47,319 nt of DNA from Bacteroidota bacterium (GCA_004293265.1 RDXZ01000018.1:1-47319); one strand, 5' to 3'; counted from the stretch's first letter, positions 17,445 through 26,119 are shown. The notes: generated from the letters alone by a model not told the origin. Translations and numbers: made by a program.

Positions 17445-18284
17445 ATGACTACAACATTTCAAGATTTGCTTGAACTGCTGAAAAGCAAAAATAAAACCGA
17501 CATTGAAAATGCACTTTCGCAATTTCAATACCACCAAGAAGCATTTAAAAATTATTTTGCTTTGGATTGGAATGAAGATACACAAGAATTAATGAATTTT
17601 TTGATTGAGAATAAGGCTTGGAGCAGAAAAGCACCTTTTGTCAAAATTAAAAAAATATCATTGAAACTCAAAGCAATTCAAAAAATCCCAAAAATGATTG
17701 GAAAACTCAAAAATTTGGAATTTTTGTGTTTGAGTGATAACCAAATTCAATCTATTCCCAAAGAAATTGGAGAACTTAAAAAATTAAAAACATTGTATTT
17801 GGATTCAAATGAAATTCAAAATATTCCAAAAGAAATAGGCAAATTGCAAAACCTCACATTGTTGGTTTTGAAATACAACAACATCAAAGAAATACCGCAA
17901 GAAATAGCAGAACTTCCCAAATTGTAGCATTTGGATTTGGATAATAACCAATTAGATGAAATTCCAAAAGGTATTACTGAAATCAAAAATTTGGAACATT
18001 TGACTGCAAACGACAACAAAATTCAAAACATCAGTGATGAAATCAAATCATTAAAAAAAATAAGAGGTTTGTATTTGGACAATAACCAAATTCAACACAT
18101 TTCAACAGAAATCATTGCACTACAAAATTTAGAAAATTTGTATTTGAAAAATAATCAAATCCAAACATTGCCAAAAGAAATTGGAAAACTTCAAAAATTG
18201 GAAGCATTGGACTTGGAAGAAAATCCTATTCAAAATCAAGAAGAAATCAAAAAACTTTTGCCAAATTGTACAATTTATTTCTAA
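17445..18284 (+). pseudogene. Leucine-rich-repeat gene interrupted by an in-frame TAG (copy A)
   Basis: Two track ORFs (17445-17927 and 17931-18284) are in the same frame and separated only by a TAG at 17925-17927, inside a canonical LRR (ELPKL-stop-HLDLDNNQLDEIP). Joined, they span 840 bp, exactly the length of the next gene. The N-terminal part (about 70 residues) is a helical domain of unknown type (TTTFQDLLELLKSKNKTDIE). About eight 23-residue LRRs with pattern IPKEIGKLQNLTLLVLKYNN follow. There is no signal peptide, so it would be cytosolic. It ends NCTIYF like its paralogue. Options are a decayed gene, a sequencing error or readthrough of UAG. A truncated 160-aa product may still be made. 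Confidence 0.8.
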
Positions 18285-18313
18285 TCTTTTTTATTAATTT
18301 TTGAACAAAAAAT

Positions 18314-19153
18314 ATGACTACAACATTTCAAGATTTGCTTGAACTGCTAAAAAGCAAAAATAAAACTGACATTGAAAATGCACTTTCGCAATTTCAACAC
18401 CACCAAAAAGAATTTAAAGCACATTTTAAACTCGAATATAGCGAAGATGTGCAGGAATTGATGAATATGTTGCTTGTGTATGAGGCTTGGGACGGAGAAG
18501 AGGAGTTGATGGTTATGGAGGAGTTTGATTTTTATAGAAAACAAATCACACATATTCCAACTGCGGTTTGGAAAATAAAAAATTTGAAACAATTAAACTT
18601 TATTGGCAACCAAATCACACATATTCCTGTGGAAGTGATGAGGCTCAAAAAATTAGAAGCGTTGTTTTTGAGTGAAAACAACATTCAAAATATTCCAACA
18701 GAAATCTCAGAACTCAAAGTTTTAAGGCGATTGGATTTGAGCCACAATCAAGTTACACATATTCCCGAAGAAATCGCAGAATTACAAAATTTGAGAGAAT
18801 TGATTTTATATGATAACCAAATTAAAGAAATTCCAAAAAGCATAGGAAATGCAAACAATTTGGCAGATTTATCTTTGTCTGATAATCAAATTGAGATAAT
18901 ACCAACAGAAATCAAAAATTTGAAGAAGTTAACAAAACTGGATTTGAACAACAACCAAGTCAAAAGTATTCCTGAAGAAATTGGGGAATTAAAAAAAATG
19001 CAAATTATACTTTTGGCAAACAATCAAGTGCAAATTGTCCCAAAAACACTCAAAAAACTCAAAAATTTGTTTGCAATTCATTTACAAAATAATCCTATTG
19101 AAAATCAAGACGAAGTGAAAGAACTCTTGCCAAATTGTACAGTTTATTTCTAA
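18314..19153 (+). CDS. Leucine-rich-repeat protein (copy B)
   Basis: This 279-aa intact paralogue of the preceding interrupted gene starts 29 bp downstream of it. The first 27 codons (MTTTFQDLLELLKSKNKTDI...) are almost identical to copy A, with three base changes in about 93 nt. After that the N-terminal domain diverges (AWDGEEELMVMEEF versus AWSRKAPFVKIKK). Some eight to nine LRRs of the bacterial 23-residue type (IPEEIAELQNLRELILYDNQ) form a protein-binding solenoid, and the end is NCTVYF. No signal or membrane segment is present. Its -7 box (TAATTTTTG) has one T more than that of copy A, so expression may depend on readthrough from upstream or be weak. Confidence 0.88.
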   Translation: MTTTFQDLLELLKSKNKTDIENALSQFQHHQKEFKAHFKLEYSEDVQELMNMLLVYEAWDGEEELMVMEEFDFYRKQITHIPTAVWKIKNLKQLNFIGNQITHIPVEVMRLKKLEALFLSENNIQNIPTEISELKVLRRLDLSHNQVTHIPEEIAELQNLRELILYDNQIKEIPKSIGNANNLADLSLSDNQIEIIPTEIKNLKKLTKLDLNNNQVKSIPEEIGELKKMQIILLANNQVQIVPKTLKKLKNLFAIHLQNNPIENQDEVKELLPNCTVYF

Positions 19154-19177
19154 TCTTTTTTGTTTCCCCGCAACTCG

Positions 19178-19198
19178 TACAAGCCACAGGCTTGCATC
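19178..19198. repeat. Hairpin related to the palindromes at the window start
   Basis: The sequence caagcc-aca-ggcttg (19180-19194) sits in the context tcgtacaagcc...ggcttgcat, resembling tcgtgcaagcg...cgcttgcac at 17-42. This suggests a dispersed REP-like family. Confidence 0.55.
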
Positions 19199-19207
19199 AG
19201 TTGGGTG

Positions 19208-19246
19208 TTTAGCCTGTTGTTCCAAAAACAATCACAACAGGCTAAA
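19208..19246. repeat. Perfect 13-bp hairpin
   Basis: Arm tttagcctgttgt (19208-19220) pairs perfectly with acaacaggctaaa (19234-19246) across a 13-nt loop. It lies about 55 bp after the LRR gene and could act as an RNA-stabilising or terminating hairpin, though no T-run follows. Confidence 0.75.
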
Positions 19247-19258
19247 GCCCATTAGTAC

Positions 19259-19324
19259 AATTTTCGAGAATATACAAGTGGTCTTAACATAACACTAAGA
19301 CCACTTTGGGTATTCTCGAAAATT
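19259..19324. repeat. Long imperfect inverted repeat
   Basis: Outer arms aattttcgagaata (19259-19272) and its complement (19311-19324) enclose a second perfect pair, gtggtctta/taagaccac (19278-19286 with 19296-19304), with a short mismatch between. The 66-bp structure could be a terminator or a short mobile-element remnant. Confidence 0.75.
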
Positions 19325-19372
19325 ACAAATAGCATTACAAATATAGCAATACCAAAGAATTTTATCTAAAAA

Positions 19373-19405
19373 TTTGTAAACTTAACAAAAAAAACAATAC
19401 CTTTG
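19373..19405 (+). promoter_or_regulatory. Promoter of the YhhN-type gene
   Basis: TTTG (19373-19376) plus 21 bp plus TACCTTTG (19398-19405) matches the Bacteroidota consensus fully. The -7 box overlaps the track's TTG start at 19403, which rules that start out and supports the ATG at 19457. Confidence 0.78.
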
Positions 19406-19456
19406 CACTTAAAATCAACTGAAAGTAAATGTATATTTTTTAAATTTATTGAAAAA

Positions 19457-20434
19457 ATGGAAAAATACAAAAATATTGTGTTCAATAATGATGGTAAAAT
19501 AATAGAAAAATTAGAAATTAAATTAGATGTAATTCCAAAAATTTTCTTAATCGTTGTTTTTCTTAATCTTCTATCTATTTTTATAGGGGCTTTTTGGTTA
19601 GAACTTATTACCAAACCGCTTATTGTTCCTATTTTATTAATCCAAAAAATAATAACATTTACTTTTTTGCATCTGTTGGTCGATGAGGCACAAACGCTTT
19701 TAAGAAGTAATGAATACAAAGATGAAGACGAAGATAAAAATGAATTAGACACAGAAACTATCTCGTCTGTTAGTGTGTTAAAAGATTTTGAGAAAGTATT
19801 ACAAAAATCATCTATTTATAATTATGCTTTATTTTTTTGTTTTCTTGGAGATGTATTTTTATTATTCAATGCTACTTTTTTAGTCGGTTTGGTGTTTTTT
19901 TTGATAGCACATTATATTTTTTGTAGGGCTTTATGGGGTGATTCTAATAAAAAACAAGGTTTTGTAATGAAAAATATAGCCTTAGTAATTCCTTTTTTGG
20001 TATATTTAGGTACATTGTTATATTTCATTTTGCCACATCTGAAAAACGATATTGTTTTACAAATTGCCGTTATTATTTATGGCTGTGCCTTGACAGCATC
20101 AGGTATTTTGGCTTTAAATCGTTATAATTCTACTTCATTTTCTTCTTTTTTGTATATTTTTATTGGTTTTTTATTTTTTATTGCCTCTGATACTTGGATT
20201 GCGTGGCAAAAATTTGTACTCAAAACTGACAATGTTTTCAATGGATTGGGTATAATGGCTACTTATATTTTTGCGATGTATGCTATCACAAAAGGAAGTA
20301 CGTTAGGAAAAAGATATTTACTTAGTAAACTTGAAAATGAAATCATAGTAAAAAAAATCAAAGAAATAGAAGAAATGGAAGAAATAGAAAAAGTAAAAGT
20401 AATGCCTTACCGTAAATCAAAACGTAAAAAATAA
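19457..20434 (+). CDS. YhhN / lysoplasmalogenase-family membrane protein
   Basis: The protein starts at MEKYKNIVFNN (325 aa); the track start at 19403 is a TTG inside the promoter. It has about eight transmembrane helices. Motifs of the YhhN (TMEM86/lysoplasmalogenase-like) family are visible: ITKPLIVPIL, YALFFCFLGDVFLLF, LVGLVFFLIAHYIF, YGCALTASGILAL and FFIASDTWIAW. Eukaryotic TMEM86 members hydrolyse the vinyl-ether bond of lysoplasmalogens; the bacterial substrate is usually unproven. An acidic loop of about 60 residues (EYKDEDEDKNELDTE) between early helices is an unusual insertion. The C-terminus is highly charged (EIEEMEEIEKVKV). Confidence 0.82.
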   Translation: MEKYKNIVFNNDGKIIEKLEIKLDVIPKIFLIVVFLNLLSIFIGAFWLELITKPLIVPILLIQKIITFTFLHLLVDEAQTLLRSNEYKDEDEDKNELDTETISSVSVLKDFEKVLQKSSIYNYALFFCFLGDVFLLFNATFLVGLVFFLIAHYIFCRALWGDSNKKQGFVMKNIALVIPFLVYLGTLLYFILPHLKNDIVLQIAVIIYGCALTASGILALNRYNSTSFSSFLYIFIGFLFFIASDTWIAWQKFVLKTDNVFNGLGIMATYIFAMYAITKGSTLGKRYLLSKLENEIIVKKIKEIEEMEEIEKVKVMPYRKSKRKK

Positions 20435-20474
20435 TTTTTCTGAAAATTTTTAGCCACAAGTCCTATCTTTTCAA

Positions 20475-22049
20475 ATGAAAATTTTTTATCTATTTTTATT
20501 ATTTTTAAATGTATTTTCAATCTACGCACAACCTACTCCTGATTTAATTCCTTATCGAAAAGGTAATTTTTGGGGCTTCTCTGATGTATATAAAAAAATA
20601 AAAATTCCTTGTGAATACGAAGAAGTCAAATTGTTTGTCAATGAATTAGCAAAAGTAAAAAAAAATGAAAAATGGGGCTTAATTGATAAAAAAGGAAAAA
20701 TTTTTGTCGAATGTGAATACGATTTAATCTATGGAGCAAGCAAAAACCACGCGATAGTCGTTTGCAAAGGCGGAGATAAAGACGGCAACAACGGCAAATG
20801 GGGCTTAATAAACAACTATCAAGGCGGCGAAATAGAACTCAAATTTGATTTGATTAGAGAATGTTTTTTTCCAAACCTTTGGGGAGCATTAAAAAATGGA
20901 AAATGGGGAATTATCAACCGACAAACATTCTGGCAAATACAACCCGAATTTGATGTAAGTAATATAGAAAATCACCCTTTCGAACAAGAACAAATCATCG
21001 ATTTTGGTACAAAAAACGCTAATGTGAGCAATATTTACCAAAAAATAAGATTCTCACGTGGACGCTCACGCGTAGGAAAAAATGGTTTGTGGGGATTTGT
21101 GAATGAATATGGAAATCCTTTGTTAAATATCGAATACGATTATGTAAGTGAATATATAAACGATTGGGTGATGGTCAAAAAAGGACAAAAAGTTGGTTTT
21201 TGGCATTATGATAGACAAAAAAATATCCCATTAGAATATGAATGGGACAAACTAAATTATTTACAACAAAATTTTTCTGAAAATAAAGTACAAGTCAAAA
21301 AAAATGGATTGTGGGGATATATCAACCCTGAAAACAAAATTATCATTCCTTTTCAGTATTTTCAAGCCAATTCTTTTCACGAAGGAGTGGCATTAGTGAA
21401 CAAAAACCCAGATATAATTTTTCCTGCTTGGGAAGTGATAGACAAAAATAATACTACAATTTTTAAAATTGATAACCAAAAATATAAAATTTTAGATAAT
21501 CAATTTCAAGGAAATGCTATTCGTTTACAAGAAAAAAATTCAAAAAATATTTATTTGATAGATAAAAAAGGAGTTTTACTCAATGAAAAACAACCTTACA
21601 AACAAGCTACTTTTTTGTATGCAGGTTATTGGAAAGTAGTCAATTTTGAAAATAAATTAGGTTTTTGGCACGAAGAAAACAAAAAACAAATTCCCTTAGA
21701 ATATGATTTTTTACAAGCTGTTGGTTTGAATACCGAGTTCAGAAGCAATGTTTTTAAAGTATATAAAAATGGAAAATGTGGACTTATCAACACAAAAAAA
21801 GAGGAACTTTTACCTTTTATTTTTGAAGACATCAAACTACCAAACGATTTTAAACCTGAGTTTCCTACTTTAGCAAGAATTGCAGTCAAAGAAAATAATC
21901 TTTGGGGAGTAGTCAATTTGAAAGGAAAAAAAATGGTGGCTTGTCAATACGAATCTGTAACGCCTTTCGAAAACGGCTTATCAAAAGTAAAAAAAAATGA
22001 AAAAATTTATTATATTGACGGCATTGGCAACGAATTTTATGAGCAATAA
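20475..22049 (+). CDS. Secreted WG-repeat protein
   Basis: This 524-aa protein has a signal peptide (MKIFYLFLLFLNVFSIYAQ) followed by about nine WG repeats, each of the type KNEKWGLIDKKGKIFVECEY, where a Trp-Gly is followed by a beta-hairpin and a (P/E)xxYD-like end. WG proteins are beta-rich and probably bind proteins or surfaces; no enzymatic activity is established. It is 40 bp downstream of the YhhN gene with no clear promoter in between, so co-transcription is likely. The molecular role is unknown. Confidence 0.88.
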   Translation: MKIFYLFLLFLNVFSIYAQPTPDLIPYRKGNFWGFSDVYKKIKIPCEYEEVKLFVNELAKVKKNEKWGLIDKKGKIFVECEYDLIYGASKNHAIVVCKGGDKDGNNGKWGLINNYQGGEIELKFDLIRECFFPNLWGALKNGKWGIINRQTFWQIQPEFDVSNIENHPFEQEQIIDFGTKNANVSNIYQKIRFSRGRSRVGKNGLWGFVNEYGNPLLNIEYDYVSEYINDWVMVKKGQKVGFWHYDRQKNIPLEYEWDKLNYLQQNFSENKVQVKKNGLWGYINPENKIIIPFQYFQANSFHEGVALVNKNPDIIFPAWEVIDKNNTTIFKIDNQKYKILDNQFQGNAIRLQEKNSKNIYLIDKKGVLLNEKQPYKQATFLYAGYWKVVNFENKLGFWHEENKKQIPLEYDFLQAVGLNTEFRSNVFKVYKNGKCGLINTKKEELLPFIFEDIKLPNDFKPEFPTLARIAVKENNLWGVVNLKGKKMVACQYESVTPFENGLSKVKKNEKIYYIDGIGNEFYEQ

Positions 22050-22088
22050 TTTTTTTTTCAAATAAATCATAACATTGGACTTTATTTT

Positions 22089-22120
22089 CTTGTTTTATTT
22101 TCAAATAATACTTATTTTTG
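22089..22120 (+). promoter_or_regulatory. Promoter of apbE and the channel gene
   Basis: CTTG at 22089-22092, 20 bp, then TATTTTTG at 22113-22120 matches the consensus with one change at -33. The implied leader to apbE is about 100 nt. Confidence 0.6.
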
Positions 22121-22228
22121 TGGTTTAAAAAGTGAAATTATAAAAATAAATAAACCCAAGTATTATCTTGTGCAAACATCTACACTTTCAAATATTTATT
22201 TTTATACACGCAAAAAATTAACAAACCA

Positions 22229-23260
22229 ATGTCAAATACAAAAAAAAATGCTTACTATTCTTTATTTTTAATCGTTGTTTTTATGACAATTTATTATTAT
22301 AGACAATGGACTTCGCCTACGCCCCTCACACACATAGAAGGCGTTACGATGGGAGTTGTGAAATATAATATTAAATATATTGATGAAAAAAATAGAAATT
22401 TTAAGTCCGAAATTGATACTATTTTAAAAAATTTTAATGACGCACTTTCTACTTATATTCCTAATTCTGATATTTCAAAATTTAATAAAGATAGTGTTTT
22501 TGTGTTCAAATCACCTCATTTTTTAAAAGTTTTGAAAGCCTGTAAAGAAATTTATCAAAATACAAATGGTGCTTTTGATGCCACAGTTGCTCCTTTGGTC
22601 AATGCGTGGGGTTTTGGTTTTAAAAAACAACAATTGCCTGACTCCAACCAAGTCAATGAATTAAAAAAAATAATTGGTTTTGAAAAAATTGAATTTGATA
22701 ACACATCTGTAAGAAAAAAAAATAAAAATGTAATGCTCGATTTTGGTGGAATTGCAGGGGGATATGCAGTGGATATTGTGGTTGATTTTTTAAATGAAAA
22801 AGGAATCAAAAATTATATGGTCGAAATTGGTGGAGAATTGATTTGCAAAGGAAAAAATAACGAAAATAAATTGTGGCGTTTGGGAATCAAAAATCCATTA
22901 TACAAACAACAAAATCAACCTGAACTCAGTTATATTGTGGAGGTAGAAAATAGGGCTATGAATACCTCAGGAAATTATGAAAATTTTTATATCAAAGATG
23001 GTAAAAAATATGCGCATACAATCAATCCAAAAACAGGTTTTCCCGAAAATAATGAAATGCTAAGTTCGAGTGTTTTTACCAAAACTTGTATGATTGCCGA
23101 TGGTTATGCTACTGCTTTTATGGTTTTAGGAATCGAAAAATCAAAAGAAATACTCAAAAAACACCCTGAATTAGACGCTATTTTGATATATCAAAACAAA
23201 AATAATAAAATTGAAACGTTTATGACAGAAGGAATTAAAAAATACACTACTCAATTATAA
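22229..23260 (+). CDS. apbE: FAD:protein FMN transferase (ApbE)
   Basis: This 343-aa flavin transferase attaches FMN covalently to a Thr of target proteins such as subunits of the Na+-translocating NADH dehydrogenase or other flavoproteins. An N-terminal hydrophobic segment (YYSLFLIVVFMTIYYY) places it in the periplasm, membrane-tethered. Family motifs are TMGVVKYNIKY, FDATVAPLVNAWGFG, DFGGIAGGYAVD, EIGGELICKG, AMNTSGNYENF, HTINPKTGFP and the metal-binding ADGYATAFMVLG. It lacks a lipobox Cys. It is followed after 41 bp by the ion-channel homologue, probably on the same transcript. Confidence 0.94.
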   Translation: MSNTKKNAYYSLFLIVVFMTIYYYRQWTSPTPLTHIEGVTMGVVKYNIKYIDEKNRNFKSEIDTILKNFNDALSTYIPNSDISKFNKDSVFVFKSPHFLKVLKACKEIYQNTNGAFDATVAPLVNAWGFGFKKQQLPDSNQVNELKKIIGFEKIEFDNTSVRKKNKNVMLDFGGIAGGYAVDIVVDFLNEKGIKNYMVEIGGELICKGKNNENKLWRLGIKNPLYKQQNQPELSYIVEVENRAMNTSGNYENFYIKDGKKYAHTINPKTGFPENNEMLSSSVFTKTCMIADGYATAFMVLGIEKSKEILKKHPELDAILIYQNKNNKIETFMTEGIKKYTTQL

Positions 23261-23301
23261 AAATAAATTTATCTTTTAAATTTAAAAAATATCTAAAAAA
23301 A

Positions 23302-24207
23302 ATGAAAAAATTATTACTATCATTGATTTGTCTATTGTTTTTGGCAAATACAACTTATGCACAAGAAAAACCTCAAAAAATAAAAATTGGTGTTTATTTG
23401 ATGAGTATTAGCAAATTTAATTTTACTGACGGAACGTATATGGCAGATTTTTATTTGGCAATCAAATCTGACAAAGACCTTCCCGAAGGACTAAAAATTG
23501 ATGCTATGAATGGACAAATTATAAGCCGAGAAATTGCTGATAATTCACCAAAATATAAAATATACCGATATAAAGTAGCTTGTAACGAAAATATTAATTA
23601 TAGAAGTTTTCCTTTTGATAGTCATACTTTGAGCCTTCAATTTGAGGACAATGTGTTAGATGAAACCAAAATTATTTTTGAACCTGATGATAAACTATTA
23701 GGAGTAGATGAAAAAGTTGGGATTATTGGTTGGGATTTATCTAAAAAAACTTCACACAAAGTTTATACACATTTTTATCCAAATTTTCAACAAAAATATT
23801 CAAGGTATATGTTTAATGTAACTTTGAACAAACCGATTACCGCAAGTTTTATCAAAGGCGTTTTACCTTGTTTTGTGATTGTTTGTGGGGTATTTTTGTT
23901 GTATTTTATGAATCCAAAAGAGCCAAAAGACCGCATCAATGCGATGGCTTCCTTATTGATTGCCAATGTGATTTTGCATATTAATAGTACTGCCGCTTTG
24001 CCACCTTTGGCTTACCTGACTATTCAAGATAAACTAATGATAACCAATTACTTAGCCATTTTAGCGAGTATAGGCGTAACCGTTATTTTGATTCGAAATA
24101 TGCCGAAAAGACCTGATGAATTGTGGAAAATCAATAGAACGGCTCAATTTATTGTTTATCCAAGTTATGTTTTATTGCAAGTTATTAATATTTTGTATGT
24201 GTATTAG
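23302..24207 (+). CDS. Prokaryotic pentameric ligand-gated ion channel homologue
   Basis: This 301-aa protein has the order of the Cys-loop receptor superfamily. A signal peptide (1-21) precedes a beta-sandwich extracellular domain (about 26-180) with the conserved loop YRSFPFDSHTLSLQF (100-114), where the eukaryotic Cys pair is absent, as in GLIC and ELIC. Four transmembrane helices follow: M1 about 183-204, M2 about 209-231 (RINAMASLLIANVILHINS), M3 about 244-265, M4 about 280-300. The FPFD motif and the M2-M3 linker with Pro residues (AALPPLAYLT) are consistent with this family. The M3-M4 loop is short, as in bacteria. Ligand and ion selectivity are unknown. It lies 41 bp after apbE. Confidence 0.78.
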   Translation: MKKLLLSLICLLFLANTTYAQEKPQKIKIGVYLMSISKFNFTDGTYMADFYLAIKSDKDLPEGLKIDAMNGQIISREIADNSPKYKIYRYKVACNENINYRSFPFDSHTLSLQFEDNVLDETKIIFEPDDKLLGVDEKVGIIGWDLSKKTSHKVYTHFYPNFQQKYSRYMFNVTLNKPITASFIKGVLPCFVIVCGVFLLYFMNPKEPKDRINAMASLLIANVILHINSTAALPPLAYLTIQDKLMITNYLAILASIGVTVILIRNMPKRPDELWKINRTAQFIVYPSYVLLQVINILYVY

Positions 24208-24218
24208 TCTTAAATTTT

Positions 24219-24253
24219 TAACTTTCCAAAAGTTTTAAATTTTTGGAAAGTTA
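24219..24253 (+). terminator. Hairpin after the channel gene
   Basis: A perfect 13-bp stem (taactttccaaaa with its complement) and a 9-nt loop begin 11 bp after the channel stop codon. The following DNA is only moderately T-rich, so it may stabilise or terminate the transcript. Confidence 0.7.
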
Positions 24254-24300
24254 TTGATAATTTATTTTTATTTGCTTTTAAACTTATTCAACACAAAAAT

Positions 24301-25035
24301 ATGATGAAGATTATATATATATTTTATTTTTTATTTTTACTTCCTATCTTTTTAGTGGCACAAGAAGATGAAAAGAATGAAAAAACAATTGCTATTTATG
24401 GCATTGCTACGATTCAAATGCCTGAATTTAGTAATTTTAATACTATTTTGCAAGCAAATAATTATTCAACCTTGCCAGCACTCAAAACAAATCTTGGTGG
24501 TGGGATAATGTTTAGACGAGGAGATATTTCAACTCAACTTGAATTAAGAAGTTATAAAAATGACATTACAAACAAAATTTCAAATGGTACTTTGAATGTT
24601 AGTTTATTTCAATTAAATATAGGGTATAGTTTTTTAAGCACCGATAAATTTAAGATAACGCCTATGTTAGGGGCAGGCGTAGCGCGTGGCAATTTGAGTA
24701 TTTTTCCGATTAGCAATCCAAATAATACACTTGGAGGGCTTTTGACAGCACCAACAGGTTTTGCACAACTTAATACCACACAATTTAGTTTACATTTGGG
24801 GTTACAAGCTGATGCTTTTCCCATTTATTTTAATATAACAGGTGGCAAAAAAGTACGTACATTGGTGGCACTCAAAACAGGTTATTATTTACCTTTTCAA
24901 GAAGTAACTTGGAGAACAGGCAATACAAGTATGTTTGGAACAGGTGGCAATCCTGTCAGTGATAAAATCAATATGAATTTTGGTGGTTTTTATGTAAGTC
25001 TGATAGCAGGAATTGAGTTTTTGAGGATTCGATAA
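24301..25035 (+). CDS. Outer-membrane beta-barrel protein
   Basis: This 244-aa protein has two adjacent ATGs (24301, 24304), a signal peptide ending LFLLPIFLVAQ, and alternating hydrophobic strands such as LGGGIMFRRGDISTQLELR and GGFYVSLIAGIEFLRIR. The C-terminus is a typical barrel closing strand. It resembles the PorT/opacity-like barrels that are very common in this phylum. No function can be named. A 25-bp sequence covering its last codons and following bases is repeated exactly at 26406-26430. Confidence 0.75.
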   Translation: MMKIIYIFYFLFLLPIFLVAQEDEKNEKTIAIYGIATIQMPEFSNFNTILQANNYSTLPALKTNLGGGIMFRRGDISTQLELRSYKNDITNKISNGTLNVSLFQLNIGYSFLSTDKFKITPMLGAGVARGNLSIFPISNPNNTLGGLLTAPTGFAQLNTTQFSLHLGLQADAFPIYFNITGGKKVRTLVALKTGYYLPFQEVTWRTGNTSMFGTGGNPVSDKINMNFGGFYVSLIAGIEFLRIR

Positions 25036-25047
25036 TTCTTTTTTTGA
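25023..25047 (+). repeat. 25-bp exact repeat, copy 1
   Basis: The 25-bp word beginning gaggattcgataattc spans the last codons of the barrel gene, its TAA stop and 12 following bases. An identical copy lies at 26406-26430 in a non-coding region. Confidence 0.8.
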
Positions 25048-25390
25048 ATATACACATCGGAAAATAGTAAAAATCTTAAAAAAATATTTATTATTCTTGC
25101 ATTTTAATATTTATTGATTTAATTTTGCAAAAATTTTAAAAAAAAACATACATATAAAGATGTTACAATTCAATAAAAAAAACCTATTATATTATAATTC
25201 TTACTAATAATATTACTCAAAAAGGGTTTTTTAGAGTTTCATCTTAAATTATAATAAATTAGAACACATCAAGGATTTTTTGGATATTCAATAAAATTGT
25301 ATAAATTTAGAAATTCAAAAAATACTTCTTGATGTGTGGATTTGTTATTTAATAAATTTTTTAAACAATTCATTGTAAATAAAATTCAAT
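25036..25390. other. Intergenic region with two hairpins
   Basis: This 355-bp gap contains a stem-loop with arms aaaaaacc/ggtttttt (25177-25184 with 25225-25232) and a second with arms acacatcaag/cttgatgtgt (25264-25273 with 25328-25337). It also holds the end of the 25-bp repeat unit (to 25047). No ORF and no consensus promoter for the next gene were seen. Confidence 0.6.
25264..25337. repeat. Imperfect inverted repeat with 10-bp terminal arms
   Basis: Perfect outer arms acacatcaag and cttgatgtgt are followed inward by a partially matching attttttg/caaaaaat pair. The total span is 74 bp. It may be a small non-autonomous element or an RNA structure upstream of the barrel gene. Confidence 0.6.
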
Positions 25391-26119
25391 ATGAAAAAAA
25401 TATTTTTAATTTTATGTTTGATAGGTATCTCAGGCATTTATGCACAAGAAAGATTTTTTGAGATTAGCCCCGTGATTGGTATAAACTATGCCAAAACAAC
25501 AGGATTAAGAGATGGAAATAGAGTTATACTTCCTAATTTAGGTGTAAGGTTTAGTTATAGGGTTACCAATAATTTTTTAGTATCAATTACGCCAAGTTTT
25601 TCACAAAAGGGAGATAAAGCACCTTGGAGATTTTATAATTTTACCACAGGGGGTTTAGACACACGTTATGAAACTTTAACCACCACTTACATCGATTTTC
25701 CAATCACTTTTCAAAGAAATTTTAATTTTAAACGGTTTACTATTTATCCTATTCTTGGTTTACAGTTGGGTTATATGACAGGTGGAAAAATTCAATTACC
25801 TACTGGTTTGGAATCTATTTATAGTGTTAGAAGTCAAAATTTGATTGATGCTTCGTCTAATTGGGGAACACAACCAAGTCAAATTTATCCTGATTTTACA
25901 ATAGATAGATTTGACTTTGGACTGACTATTGGTGTAGGTGTATCTTATAAAGTATCTCAAAATGTAAGAATGTTTCATGAAGTAAGATATACGCATGCTG
26001 TGAATAGATTTTTATCTGAAAGTGCTGCGTCAAGTTATTATATGATGAATAATTTTTTTACTTTAACAAATGGAGTAATATTTGGTGCTGGCAAGAAAAG
26101 AACTTTACTGGGCTTTTAA
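25391..26119 (+). CDS. PorT-like outer-membrane beta-barrel protein
   Basis: This 242-aa protein has a signal peptide (MKKIFLILCLIGISGIYAQ) and a beta-barrel pattern: FSYRVTNNFLVSITPSFSQK, FTIYPILGLQLGYMTGGKI, FGLTIGVGVSYKVSQNVRMF and a closing LTNGVIFGAGKKRTLLGF. This matches the 'outer membrane beta-barrel / porin family' group widespread in Bacteroidota. The substrate or partner is unknown. It stands alone between two structured intergenic regions. Confidence 0.78.
   Translation: MKKIFLILCLIGISGIYAQERFFEISPVIGINYAKTTGLRDGNRVILPNLGVRFSYRVTNNFLVSITPSFSQKGDKAPWRFYNFTTGGLDTRYETLTTTYIDFPITFQRNFNFKRFTIYPILGLQLGYMTGGKIQLPTGLESIYSVRSQNLIDASSNWGTQPSQIYPDFTIDRFDFGLTIGVGVSYKVSQNVRMFHEVRYTHAVNRFLSESAASSYYMMNNFFTLTNGVIFGAGKKRTLLGF

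Larger units (their letters stand above)
19154..19456. other. Intergenic hairpin cluster and promoter
   Basis: This 303-bp gap contains three consecutive hairpins (19178-19198, 19208-19246, 19259-19324), followed by a strong promoter (19373-19405) for the YhhN-type gene. The hairpins are described separately. No ORF is supported. Confidence 0.7.

Noticed and set aside
19403-19456. TTG start given by the ORF track for the YhhN-type gene
   Set aside because: The codon is part of the TACCTTTG promoter box, so it would lie upstream of the transcript start. ATG 19457 is used.
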